Assembly (NCBI GenBank): GCA_004555955.1 | Contig: SFJG01000004.1 | Location: forward strand, 1-61,853 | Source of the DNA: Bacteroidales bacterium | Lineage (GTDB): Bacteria > Bacteroidota > Bacteroidia > Bacteroidales > Muribaculaceae | Direction of reading: 5' to 3' | Length of the DNA: 61,853 bases | Shown: positions 16,720-25,045 of the stretch, one piece after another | Numbering within the stretch: position 1 is the first letter of the stretch | Layout of the letters: the number at the start of each line of letters is the position of its first letter | Translations under genes and position numbers: made by a program | Notes under the pieces: generated by a model | Database searches by the model: none | What the model saw: the letters and a program-made list of their open reading frames with translations, nothing else | What the model was told of the DNA's origin: nothing

Positions 16720-19506
16720 ATGAAAGAAGCGTATCGTTCATACATAACAGAAATAAGAAAATTCATTTCGAAAGATAGAATCTATACCGACGACCTCAGG
16801 CGACTCGCCTGGGGTACCGACGCCGGGTTCTATCGACTTATCCCCCAAGTTGTCGTTATTGCAAAAGACGAAGACGAGGTGTCGCGCCTCATCCGCATTG
16901 CCGCCGACAAGCACCTCCCCGTGACCTTCCGTGCTGCGGGAACAAGCCTTTCGGGACAATCGGTCAGCGACTCAATACTCATCGTGGCTGGCAAAAACTA
17001 CTGGGAGCGCTACGAGATAGCACCCGACGCATCTTCGATACGCTTACAACCGGGCATCATCGGCGAACGTGTCAACGAAATCCTCAAGCCATACGGCAAA
17101 ATTTTCACGCCCGACCCGGCTTCGAAGAAGTCGGCTATGGTCGGAGGTATTGTTGTCAACAATGCTTCGGGAATGAACTGCGGCACTCACGCCAACAGCG
17201 AAAAAGAACTCATTTCGGCTCGCATTATCCTTGCCGACGGCACCGTGCTCGACACCGGCGACGAACGCTCGCGCCGCGAATTCGAGCAGTCGCACCCGAA
17301 ATTTATCGAAAAAATCCGCCAACTGCATCAACAAATCAATGCCGACGCCGAACTCGTCGACCGAATTCGTTACAAATATTCCATTAAAAACGTAACCGGT
17401 CTGAACATCCTTCCGTTCGTGGCTTTCGACGACCCATTCGACATCATCGCCCATCTTATGGTTGGCTCCGAAGGAACGCTCGCTTTCTTGTCGGAAGTCA
17501 ATATGGCAACCGGGCATCTCTATCCGCATTCGGCGAGCGCCATGCTCTATTTCTCCGACATAAAGGAGGCATGTCGCGCCGTGGTGGCTATGAAAAAAGG
17601 TCCGGTGTTCAGCGCGGAAATGCTCGACAAAAAGTCGCTCTCGTCGGTCAACGACACAACCGGAACGGGGCTTACTGCCGTGCTCACCGAAACGAAAGCC
17701 GACACGAAAGAACAACTCGAAGCAAACATCGAAGAAATCAAGAAAATTCTTGAGCCTTTCGAACTCTACAAGCCCGCCTACTTTACCGACGACCCCGAAG
17801 AATACTCCGTCTACTGGGGCATTCGCGCGGGCATTTTCCCCTCTGTGGGCGGAACGCGTCCACTGGGCACAACCGTCATCATCGAAGACGTTGCTTTCCA
17901 TATCGAAGACCTTCCCGAAGCAACCGCCGACCTTCAAGCGATGCTCGAACGCCACGGCTACAACGATGCTTGCATCTACGGCCACGCTCTCGAAGGCAAC
18001 TACCATTTCATCATTGCCCAGTCGTTCGACACCGACGAGGAAATGGCGAAATACAAAAACCTGATGCTCGAAGTCGAACGACTTGTCGTCGACCGCTACA
18101 ACGGCTCGCTGAAAGCCGAGCACGGCACAGGTCGCAACATGGCGCCTTTCGTTAAGCACGAATGGGGCGAAAAAGCCTACGCCGTGATGAAAGAGGTCAA
18201 ACAATTGTTCGACCCCGAAAATTTGCTCAACCCGGGTGTAATCTTCAACGACGACCCGGAATGTTACGTCAAAAACATCAAGCCGCTGCCGTTGACTAAC
18301 CCGATTGTCGACCGCTGCATTGAATGCGGATTCTGCGAAGTCAATTGCGTGAGCTGCGGTTTCTCGATGTCGTCGCGCCAGCGCATCGTCATTCAACGCG
18401 AAATATCGCGCCTGCGCATGACCGGCGAAAACCCCGCACGACTTGCCAACCTCGAGAAATCGTTCAAGAGTCTCGGCAACGCAACCTGCGCCGGCGACGG
18501 TCTCTGCAGCACATCGTGCCCGATGAGCATCAACACCGGCGAACTCATCCACGAAATACGCCAAGCAGCACTACCGAAAGGCAGCCTCGGCTACAAAACA
18601 GGCAAATTTGCCGCCGAACGCCTCTCGTTGATTAAATCGACGTTGCGCCCGGTGCTCTCCGCCGCTTCGGTGGCAAGTAGCATTCTCGGCGCTAACGGCA
18701 CAAACGCCCTCGGACGAACACTCCATAAAATCGGCATCCCGCAATGGAACAGCGCACTGCCTACCGCTTACTATCCGCATCACATCGACATCGCACCGAA
18801 AGAGAAAAAGGTGGTCTACCTGCCCAGTTGCATCAACCAAACAATGGGCAAAGCCAAGTCGGATAAGATGGCGCTTATCGACAAGACCGTCGCCCTATTC
18901 CAAAAAGCCGGCTACGAAGTAATCTTCCCGAAAGGGCTGAAAAACCTCTGCTGCGGTATGATTTGGGAAAGCAAAGGTATGCCCGACATCGCCGACGAAA
19001 AAGCCAAAGAACTCGAAAGTGCGCTCATCGAAGCCTCTGCCGGTGGCAAATATCCCATCGTGTGCGACCAAAGCCCATGCTTGCACCGCATGCGCAACAC
19101 CATCAAAAGCCTCCACCTTTACGAGCCCGTAGAATTCATCTACGACTACCTTGTGACCGAACTCGAGTTCGCCAAAACCGACGAACCCGTTGCAATCCAC
19201 ATCACTTGCTCGTCGCGTCATATGGGCTTGCAAAAGAAATTCTTCGCTCTTGCATCGCTATGCTCGTCGAAGGTGCTTCTTCCTCAGGAAGTGGGCTGCT
19301 GCGGATTTGCCGGCGACAAAGGCTTTACACACCCCGAACTCAACAGTTACGCGCTGCGTAAACTTCGCCCGCAAATAGAGAAAGCCGGCATCAAACGAGG
19401 ATTCTCAAACAGCAGAACTTGCGAAATCGGTCTTACCGTCAATGCCGGAATCCCCTATTCCTCGATAGTCTACCTTGTCGACGAATGTACTAAAGCAAAA
19501 GAATAA
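16720..19506 (+). CDS. FAD- and Fe-S-containing D-lactate/2-hydroxyacid dehydrogenase
   Basis: The product has 928 residues and fuses three parts. An FAD_binding_4 domain (about 35-200; GTSLSGQSVSD, KKSAMVGGIVVNNASGMNCG) and an FAD-oxidase C-terminal domain (to about 500; EHGTGRNMAPF) resemble GlcD/Dld. A ferredoxin-like part (about 525-620) has two Cys clusters, CIECGFCEVNC and CAGDGLCSTSCP. A C-terminal heterodisulfide-reductase-type region has LCCGM and GCCGF. Proteins of this layout oxidise D-lactate or glycolate and pass electrons to the respiratory chain. MurQ, encoded downstream, releases D-lactate from MurNAc-6-phosphate, so D-lactate is the most likely substrate. Six bases separate it from namZ and one base overlaps the next gene. 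Confidence 0.8.
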   Translation: MKEAYRSYITEIRKFISKDRIYTDDLRRLAWGTDAGFYRLIPQVVVIAKDEDEVSRLIRIAADKHLPVTFRAAGTSLSGQSVSDSILIVAGKNYWERYEIAPDASSIRLQPGIIGERVNEILKPYGKIFTPDPASKKSAMVGGIVVNNASGMNCGTHANSEKELISARIILADGTVLDTGDERSRREFEQSHPKFIEKIRQLHQQINADAELVDRIRYKYSIKNVTGLNILPFVAFDDPFDIIAHLMVGSEGTLAFLSEVNMATGHLYPHSASAMLYFSDIKEACRAVVAMKKGPVFSAEMLDKKSLSSVNDTTGTGLTAVLTETKADTKEQLEANIEEIKKILEPFELYKPAYFTDDPEEYSVYWGIRAGIFPSVGGTRPLGTTVIIEDVAFHIEDLPEATADLQAMLERHGYNDACIYGHALEGNYHFIIAQSFDTDEEMAKYKNLMLEVERLVVDRYNGSLKAEHGTGRNMAPFVKHEWGEKAYAVMKEVKQLFDPENLLNPGVIFNDDPECYVKNIKPLPLTNPIVDRCIECGFCEVNCVSCGFSMSSRQRIVIQREISRLRMTGENPARLANLEKSFKSLGNATCAGDGLCSTSCPMSINTGELIHEIRQAALPKGSLGYKTGKFAAERLSLIKSTLRPVLSAASVASSILGANGTNALGRTLHKIGIPQWNSALPTAYYPHHIDIAPKEKKVVYLPSCINQTMGKAKSDKMALIDKTVALFQKAGYEVIFPKGLKNLCCGMIWESKGMPDIADEKAKELESALIEASAGGKYPIVCDQSPCLHRMRNTIKSLHLYEPVEFIYDYLVTELEFAKTDEPVAIHITCSSRHMGLQKKFFALASLCSSKVLLPQEVGCCGFAGDKGFTHPELNSYALRKLRPQIEKAGIKRGFSNSRTCEIGLTVNAGIPYSSIVYLVDECTKAKE

Positions 19507-20744
19507 TGGAACAAGTAAAACCTATTGAAAAGAAAAAGTCGAGGATACTCGCAATCGACATATTGCGAGGCATCACCATAGCCGGAATGATTATGGTCAA
19601 CAATCCGGGCTCGTGGGGACACATCTACACGCCCCTAGGGCATGCCGAATGGCTCGGACTGACGCCCACCGACCTCGTCTTTCCGTTCTTTATGTTCATT
19701 ATGGGTATTTCCACCTACATCTCGATGCGCAAATACAATTTCGAATACTCGCACGCATCGCTGGTGAAAATAATCCGCAGAACAATCGTGATTTTCGCCA
19801 TCGGCTTAGCCATCGGCTGGTTTAGTCGGTTCTGCTACACGCTTGCCGGCTCCGACTCGTCGATTCCTCTCGGACAGCGTCTGCTCGATGCCGCCAACAA
19901 CTTCTCGCACATGCGAATTCTCGGCGTCATGCAGCGTCTCGCCATCTGCTACTGTGCAGTGTCGGTAATCGCAATCACGGTGAAACACAAAATCATACCC
20001 TACATCATCGGTGTGCTCTTCGTTGGCTACGCCGTGTTGCTGCTCTGCTGTCACGGCTTGGAGTTTTCGCTCGACAACATAGTCTACGTTGTCGACAACG
20101 CCCTCTTCGGCGACTCTCACCTCTACCACGACACCGTCCGCTCACTTTCGGGAACGGTCAGCAGTGCTTCCGAATTTTCGGTAGAAATCTACCAACGCCA
20201 AACACTGCCCATCGACCCCGAAGGGTTGCTTAGCACAATACCCTCAATCGGTCACGTGCTCATCGGATTTCTTTGCGGCAAAATCATCATGACCGAAAAA
20301 GACAATCTCCAACGCGTGCTCAAGTTCTTGCTCGTCGGCGCTGCTCTCACCTTCACCGGTTTTTTGCTCGCCTACGGGATGCCTATCAGCAAGAAACTCT
20401 GGACACCGACGTTCGCCCTTACTACATGCGGATTTGCAGCCTCCTTGCTCGCTTTGTTGATTTACATCATCGACGTCAAAGGCTATAAGAAATGGTGCAA
20501 ATTCTTCGAGTCGTTCGGCATCAACCCGCTGTTTATGTACGTACTCGGCGGCGTCCTCGGCATCCTTTTCGGATCAATCCACATCGGCGACGCAAGCATC
20601 AAAACATGGATTTACGCTCACACACTCGTGCCAATGCTCGGCGACGAAACGTTTGCTTCGCTCGTCTACGCTTTGTTATTTATTGCCATCAACTGGTCTA
20701 TAGGATACATTTTATACAAGAAAAAAATATATATTAAGATATGA
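19506..20744 (+). CDS. NagX-like membrane acyltransferase (DUF5009, heparan-glucosaminide N-acetyltransferase family)
   Basis: The product has 412 residues with about ten membrane segments. The start (RILAIDILRGITIAGMIMVNNPG, then PTDLVFPFFMFIMG) is characteristic of the YeiB/NagX/HGSNAT group, whose human member acetylates terminal glucosamine across a membrane using acetyl-CoA. The start ATG overlaps the dehydrogenase stop by one base (TAATG), and the stop overlaps the kinase start by four bases (ATGA), so translation is probably coupled. In this operon it may re-acetylate glucosamine or muramic residues from deacetylated peptidoglycan; no sequence evidence shows the acceptor. Confidence 0.75.
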   Translation: MEQVKPIEKKKSRILAIDILRGITIAGMIMVNNPGSWGHIYTPLGHAEWLGLTPTDLVFPFFMFIMGISTYISMRKYNFEYSHASLVKIIRRTIVIFAIGLAIGWFSRFCYTLAGSDSSIPLGQRLLDAANNFSHMRILGVMQRLAICYCAVSVIAITVKHKIIPYIIGVLFVGYAVLLLCCHGLEFSLDNIVYVVDNALFGDSHLYHDTVRSLSGTVSSASEFSVEIYQRQTLPIDPEGLLSTIPSIGHVLIGFLCGKIIMTEKDNLQRVLKFLLVGAALTFTGFLLAYGMPISKKLWTPTFALTTCGFAASLLALLIYIIDVKGYKKWCKFFESFGINPLFMYVLGGVLGILFGSIHIGDASIKTWIYAHTLVPMLGDETFASLVYALLFIAINWSIGYILYKKKIYIKI

Positions 20745-21583
20745 TACTAATTGCAGATTGTGGTTCCACAAAAATTGATTGGTGCGTTGTTGAAAACGGC
20801 GAAGTGAAGAAACAAGTATTTACTTCCGGCATCAACGCCTTGCTAATGACAGAAGAGCAAATTCGTGAATCTTTAGCCCTCGAACTTGCTCAAGAAGTAG
20901 CAGAATTTGAGATTGAAAGTGTTTATTACTATGGTGCAGGTTGCTTGTTCGACGACATCTGTGCAAACGTACGTCGCGCCATTGCTGCAAACGTACCGAC
21001 GGCAAAGACCATCGAAGTACATTCCGACTTGGTAGCGGCAGCACGCGCTTTGTGCGGCGACCGCGAAGGCATCGCCTGCATCCTCGGCACGGGCTCTAAC
21101 TCGTGCTTCTGGGACGGCGAAAAGATTGCCGACAACGTATCGCCGCTGGGATACATCCTCGGCGACGAAGGCTCAGGCGCCGTGCTCGGCAAACTCCTCG
21201 TTGGCGACGTGCTCAAAAAGCAACTTCCCGAAGAACTTTGCGAGAAATTCCTCAAAGAGTACGAACTCGACCGTCAGAAAATCATCGAAAGCGTCTACAA
21301 GCGACCGGCAGCAAACCGCTTCCTCGCTTCGTTGTCGCCGTTCTTGAGCAAAAACATCGAAGAGCCCGCTATTCACCGCCTCGTGCTCAATGCGTTCAAA
21401 TCGTTCTTCGTTAGAAACATTGAAAACTACAAAGACTACAAGAACTACGCCGTTTCGTTTGTCGGCTCCGTGGCTTTCTACTACCGCGAAGTGCTCGAAG
21501 AAGCGGCTAAGGCTGTCGACATCAAAATCGGCACAATCATTAAAAGCCCGATGGAGGGTCTCGTTAAGTATCACTCAAACTAA
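20741..21583 (+). CDS. MurK-like N-acetylmuramate/N-acetylglucosamine kinase (BadF family)
   Basis: The product has 280 residues with intact ASKHA motifs: DCGSTKIDW (phosphate 1), YYGAGC, ILGTGSNSC (phosphate 2), LGDEGSG and SFVGS (adenosine region). The family phosphorylates MurNAc and/or GlcNAc at O6. The gene overlaps the NagX gene by four bases and precedes murQ by 12, the order expected for supplying MurNAc-6-phosphate to MurQ. It is paralogous to 6342-7181 but keeps the residues lost there. Whether it prefers MurNAc or GlcNAc cannot be read from sequence. Confidence 0.8.
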   Translation: MILIADCGSTKIDWCVVENGEVKKQVFTSGINALLMTEEQIRESLALELAQEVAEFEIESVYYYGAGCLFDDICANVRRAIAANVPTAKTIEVHSDLVAAARALCGDREGIACILGTGSNSCFWDGEKIADNVSPLGYILGDEGSGAVLGKLLVGDVLKKQLPEELCEKFLKEYELDRQKIIESVYKRPAANRFLASLSPFLSKNIEEPAIHRLVLNAFKSFFVRNIENYKDYKNYAVSFVGSVAFYYREVLEEAAKAVDIKIGTIIKSPMEGLVKYHSN

Positions 21584-21595
21584 CAACATACAACT

Positions 21596-22414
21596 ATGGC
21601 TTTTGTTAAAATCAGCGAGCAATCATCGCTCTATAACGACTTGGAGAAGAAATCGGTACGCGAAATTCTCGAAGACATAAACACCGAAGACCACAAAGTG
21701 GCAGACGCCGTGCAAAAAGCAATCCCGGCAATCGACAAACTTGTAACCGGCATCGTTGAACGCATGAAAAAAGGCGGCCGCATCTTCTATATCGGCGCAG
21801 GCACGAGCGGACGTCTCGGCGTGCTCGACGCTTCGGAAATCCCTCCGACATTCGGTATGGACCCATCGTGGGTTATCGGTTTGATTGCCGGCGGCGACAC
21901 CGCCCTGCGCAACCCCGTTGAAAACGCCGAAGACGACACCGAACAAGGCTGGCGCGACCTCCTCGAATACAACATCAACGAGAAAGATACTCTCATCGGC
22001 ATCGCTGCCTCGGGAACTACTCCATACGTTATCGGAGCAATCCGCAAAGCGCGCGAAAACGGCCTCCTCACCGCCGCTATCACCAGCAACCCCGATGCTC
22101 CCGTGTCGGAAGCTGCCGAAATTCCTATCGAAATGATTGTCGGTCCGGAATACGTTACCGGCAGTTCGCGTATGAAATCGGGTACGGGACAAAAGATGAT
22201 ATGCAACATGATTACCACCTCGGTAATGATTAAAATCGGACGCGTGAAAGGCAACAAGATGGTCAATATGCAATTGACAAACGCTAAATTGGTCGACCGC
22301 GGCTCACGTATGGTGTCGGAAGAGCTCAACCTGCCCTACGACGAAGCAAAACGTCTGTTGCTCCTCCACGGCTCCGTGAAACTCGCTATCGACGCCTATC
22401 GTTCCGAGCACTAA
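21596..22414 (+). CDS. murQ: N-acetylmuramic acid 6-phosphate etherase
   Basis: The product has 272 residues and is a typical MurQ with one SIS domain: RIFYIGAGTSGRLGVLDASE, GIAASGTTPYV, and SSRMKSGTGQKM, which holds family-conserved residues. The acidic residues around LDASEIPPTFG fit the catalytic Glu region. The enzyme splits MurNAc-6-phosphate into GlcNAc-6-phosphate and D-lactate in the cytoplasm. It sits directly after the MurK-like kinase and in the same operon as the D-lactate-type dehydrogenase. Length is slightly short of the E. coli enzyme (about 298), as is common in this phylum. Confidence 0.93.
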   Translation: MAFVKISEQSSLYNDLEKKSVREILEDINTEDHKVADAVQKAIPAIDKLVTGIVERMKKGGRIFYIGAGTSGRLGVLDASEIPPTFGMDPSWVIGLIAGGDTALRNPVENAEDDTEQGWRDLLEYNINEKDTLIGIAASGTTPYVIGAIRKARENGLLTAAITSNPDAPVSEAAEIPIEMIVGPEYVTGSSRMKSGTGQKMICNMITTSVMIKIGRVKGNKMVNMQLTNAKLVDRGSRMVSEELNLPYDEAKRLLLLHGSVKLAIDAYRSEH

Positions 22415-22426
22415 ATCACGACCGCG

Positions 22427-23092
22427 ATGAAACGAATTATCCTATACGCTCTTGTAGCCTTGGCATGCCTAAGCGCCAAGGCTCAAGAGAAATACGTCTA
22501 CAACGAATTCTACTACCAGCGCGCCACGCTCTTCGAGCTGCTGCCCATCAAAAGCACCGACATCGTGTTTCTCGGCGACAGCCAAACCAACGGTTGCGAA
22601 TGGGCGGAACTGCTCGGTAATCCGAACGTCAAAAATCGCGGCATTTCGTCGGACGTAATCCAAGGCTTCGCCGACCGCGTCCAGCCGATTATCGACGGCG
22701 AACCGGCTAAGATTTTCATCCTCGGCGGCGTCAACGACGTGTCGCACAGCATCAGCGCCGACAGCATCGCTACGGCTATGCGCAACCTCGTTCGCAAAAT
22801 CAAGGTCGGCACGCCTTGCACAAAAATCTATCTGCAAAGCCTTTTACCTATCGACAACTCGTTCAAGCGCTACAAAAACCTTATCGGCAAAGAACAAGTC
22901 ATCGTCGATGCAAATGTTTTGCTGAAAAAGATGGCTGAAGAAGAAGGCATTGTATGGATTGACCTATTCAGCAAGATGGTCGACCCGGCAACAGGAGCAA
23001 TGCGAAAAGGTCTTAGCAACGACGGACTACACTTGCTCGGCGAAGGCTACTTCGTGTGGCGCGACGCCGTACTACCCTACGTCAACGAATAA
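22427..23092 (+). CDS. Exported SGNH/GDSL esterase
   Basis: The product has 221 residues with a signal peptide (about 1-19, ending AKAQ). SGNH motifs are present: FLGDSQTNG (block I Ser), GGVND (block III Asn) and NDGLHLLGEGY (block V Asp/His). It begins 12 bases after murQ and is the last gene of the operon, facing the minus-strand GNAT gene 14 bases away. Family members remove acyl groups from sugars or lipids. In this setting removal of O-acetyl groups from MurNAc is plausible, but the substrate is not shown. Confidence 0.75.
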   Translation: MKRIILYALVALACLSAKAQEKYVYNEFYYQRATLFELLPIKSTDIVFLGDSQTNGCEWAELLGNPNVKNRGISSDVIQGFADRVQPIIDGEPAKIFILGGVNDVSHSISADSIATAMRNLVRKIKVGTPCTKIYLQSLLPIDNSFKRYKNLIGKEQVIVDANVLLKKMAEEEGIVWIDLFSKMVDPATGAMRKGLSNDGLHLLGEGYFVWRDAVLPYVNE

Positions 23093-23106
23093 AACGCACC
23101 GAGCGC

Positions 23107-23628
23107 TCAAAACACTCGCTGCATCAATAGCATATCGGCATAATGCAAACCGGTTTTCAACCAGTCGCGCATTATGCCGCTTTGTTTAAATCCGCAATGC
23201 TCAAAGAGGCGCACCGAACGCTCGTTTCCCACAGGAATCTCTACGGCAAGTTGATGCAAGCCGAGATAGTGCTCGGCATAGTCGGCGATGAGACGCACCG
23301 CCTCGATGCCGTAGCCGTGTCCGCGCTGCTCGGGAGAAATGAGAATGCCTACCCACGCACGCAGGTCGAACGGCGAGAAATTATAGAGGTCGACCACGCC
23401 GATGCGCTCGCCCGCCGTCGATTCTATCATCAGTCGCAACTGACGGTCGGCATATATGTCGGACGTGTTGGTAGCGATATAGTTTTCAATCTGATGGCGC
23501 GAATATGGCGCCGAATTACACCCGTACTGCCACACCTCCGTGTCGTTATCCCACACGAAGATAGCGTCGACGTCGCTCATCTCCAACGCACGCAGACGCA
23601 CTCGCTCGGATTTCAGTAGTCCCTCCAT
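23107..23628 (-). CDS. GNAT-family N-acetyltransferase (RimJ/SpeG-like)
   Basis: The product has 173 residues. The N-terminus (RVRLRALEMSDVD) and the acetyl-CoA loop RGHGYGIEAV mark a Gcn5-related acetyltransferase of the RimJ/RimL/SpeG branch, with a typical HCGFKQSGIMRD segment near the end. The acceptor could be a polyamine, protein N-terminus or antibiotic. It is the last gene of the minus-strand run ABC-F, nuclease, recR, GNAT, five bases after recR, and converges on the salvage operon. Confidence 0.75.
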   Translation of the reverse strand: MEGLLKSERVRLRALEMSDVDAIFVWDNDTEVWQYGCNSAPYSRHQIENYIATNTSDIYADRQLRLMIESTAGERIGVVDLYNFSPFDLRAWVGILISPEQRGHGYGIEAVRLIADYAEHYLGLHQLAVEIPVGNERSVRLFEHCGFKQSGIMRDWLKTGLHYADMLLMQRVF

Positions 23629-23633
23629 AGCGG

Positions 23634-24257
23634 TTATTTCTTAAACGTATCTGAAAACAACGTACGGTTGACAATCGACCGACCGAGCGTAACCTCGTCG
23701 GTATATTCAATCTCGTTACCGATAGCCACGCCGCGCGCCAACATCGTGATTCTGACACCCGTATCCGCCAACTTGCGGTAGATGTAGAAGTTGGTCGTGT
23801 CGCCTTCCATCGTCGCGCTCAGCGCCAACACCACTTCGTCGACGCCGCCGGCATTGACGCGCTCAACGAGACTCCCTATCTCGATGTCTTGCGGTCCGAC
23901 GCCGTCCATCGGCGAAATCAATCCGCCCAAGACGTGATAGAGCCCATTGTACTGGCGCGTGTTTTCGACAACCATAACGTCTTTGACATTCTCAACCACG
24001 CAAATCGTCGATGCGTCGCGCGACGGGTTGGAGCATATCGGGCATAAATCTGCTTCGGAAATGTTGTGACACATCCGACAATAGCGAATCTCCTTGCGCA
24101 ACTTAATGATTGCCTCGCCAAGGTCGACGGCTACCGACTCATCCTGACGCAACAGGTGAAGGATGAGCCGAAGCGAGGTCTTGCGACCGATACCGGGCAA
24201 GGTTGCCAACGCCGACACGGCGTTTTCGAGTAACGTCGATGAAAATTCTTTGTCCAT
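23634..24257 (-). CDS. recR: Recombination mediator protein RecR
   Basis: The product has 207 residues, the normal RecR size. It has the helix-hairpin-helix LATLPGIGRKTSLRL, a four-cysteine zinc motif (CRMCHN and CPIC, about 57-71), and a Toprim domain starting ICVVENVKDVMVVE. RecR acts with RecO/RecF to load RecA on gapped DNA. Start and stop abut neighbours: the nuclease stop is immediately upstream with no gap, so the genes are probably translated from one message. Confidence 0.95.
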   Translation of the reverse strand: MDKEFSSTLLENAVSALATLPGIGRKTSLRLILHLLRQDESVAVDLGEAIIKLRKEIRYCRMCHNISEADLCPICSNPSRDASTICVVENVKDVMVVENTRQYNGLYHVLGGLISPMDGVGPQDIEIGSLVERVNAGGVDEVVLALSATMEGDTTNFYIYRKLADTGVRITMLARGVAIGNEIEYTDEVTLGRSIVNRTLFSDTFKK

Positions 24258-25034
24258 TTACTTATCGTAGATGCTGTTGAGCGTTTCCGCCAAACGAAGT
24301 CCGCCGAACAGCAATTGTTGCTCGATGACCTCGGCAGCGGTTGCCACGTAGTCGTAACTGATTTTTGTTCCTTCGGGAGTGGATGCATAGACCCAAGTTG
24401 CGAGGTTGTAGGTTTCGCGAGCCCAGTCGTCGGGCGTCTTGCCGAGCACCTTTGCCGACGCTTCGGCGGGCAGACGGTCAATCTGCTGCTGCCATTCCGT
24501 ATAACTCCATTTGTGGGCACTCTCCACCAAATCGGTATCCCATATGCCGTGCAGATTGCGTTCGCGACCGAAATAGGTCACCGACCAACGATTTCCGCCC
24601 AAGTCGGACAGGTGTCCCAAATGCATCGGCTGATGAACGTCGCCGACAAGATGAACCACCATTTTCAGCGCCAAAGCCTCATCGGTGTGCGACAGTCCTC
24701 CGGCTTGCAGTTTGGCGATTTGCTCATTCAGCGCAGTGACGATGTCGCCACGATGGTTGAGCGACATCGTTTCGTAAGTCTTGTCGGCATCGATGTTTTT
24801 ATAGTGCCACGTCTTGGAGTAAGCATATTCGGGCTGATGGCTGGCATTGTCGAGCCAGTTGGCGTAATAGACAATCGATTTGCCGTCGAGTGCAGCCTCT
24901 ACGGCAGCCTTTGCATTGGGAGTCAAATGGCATTCGGCAATGTAAGCCACAACGTCGTGACCTTTTTGTCCCCAGCCAAAGCACGTCAAAGATGTAATGA
25001 GTGCAAGTGTTAGAATTGTTGTTCTGGTTTTCAT
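24258..25034 (-). CDS. Exported S1/P1-type nuclease
   Basis: The product has 258 residues. A signal peptide ends before Trp21; the mature protein would start WGQKGH, and in this family the N-terminal Trp and a nearby His bind zinc. Further ligands are visible in WLDNASH and HLVGDVHQPMHLGH, followed by the GGN segment. The family degrades single-stranded DNA and RNA through a trinuclear zinc centre. It is probably periplasmic and may serve nutrient recovery. It lies between the ABC-F gene (11-base gap) and recR (no gap). Confidence 0.88.
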   Translation of the reverse strand: MKTRTTILTLALITSLTCFGWGQKGHDVVAYIAECHLTPNAKAAVEAALDGKSIVYYANWLDNASHQPEYAYSKTWHYKNIDADKTYETMSLNHRGDIVTALNEQIAKLQAGGLSHTDEALALKMVVHLVGDVHQPMHLGHLSDLGGNRWSVTYFGRERNLHGIWDTDLVESAHKWSYTEWQQQIDRLPAEASAKVLGKTPDDWARETYNLATWVYASTPEGTKISYDYVATAAEVIEQQLLFGGLRLAETLNSIYDK

Positions 25035-25045
25035 ATTTATCGGTT

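Noticed and set aside
17044..18564. A 506-codon open frame on the minus strand, opposite the dehydrogenase gene
   Set aside because: It lies wholly inside a well-supported gene, has a low-complexity Val/Phe/Arg/Asp composition produced by the GAC- and TTC-rich codons of the other strand, and no recognisable domain. The same holds for 10789-11772, 34369-35595, 15493-16518 and others.
23093..23106. A terminator between the salvage operon and the GNAT gene
   Set aside because: Only a GAGCGCTC palindrome straddles the 14-base gap and the end of the GNAT gene, with no loop or T run, so I do not call one.
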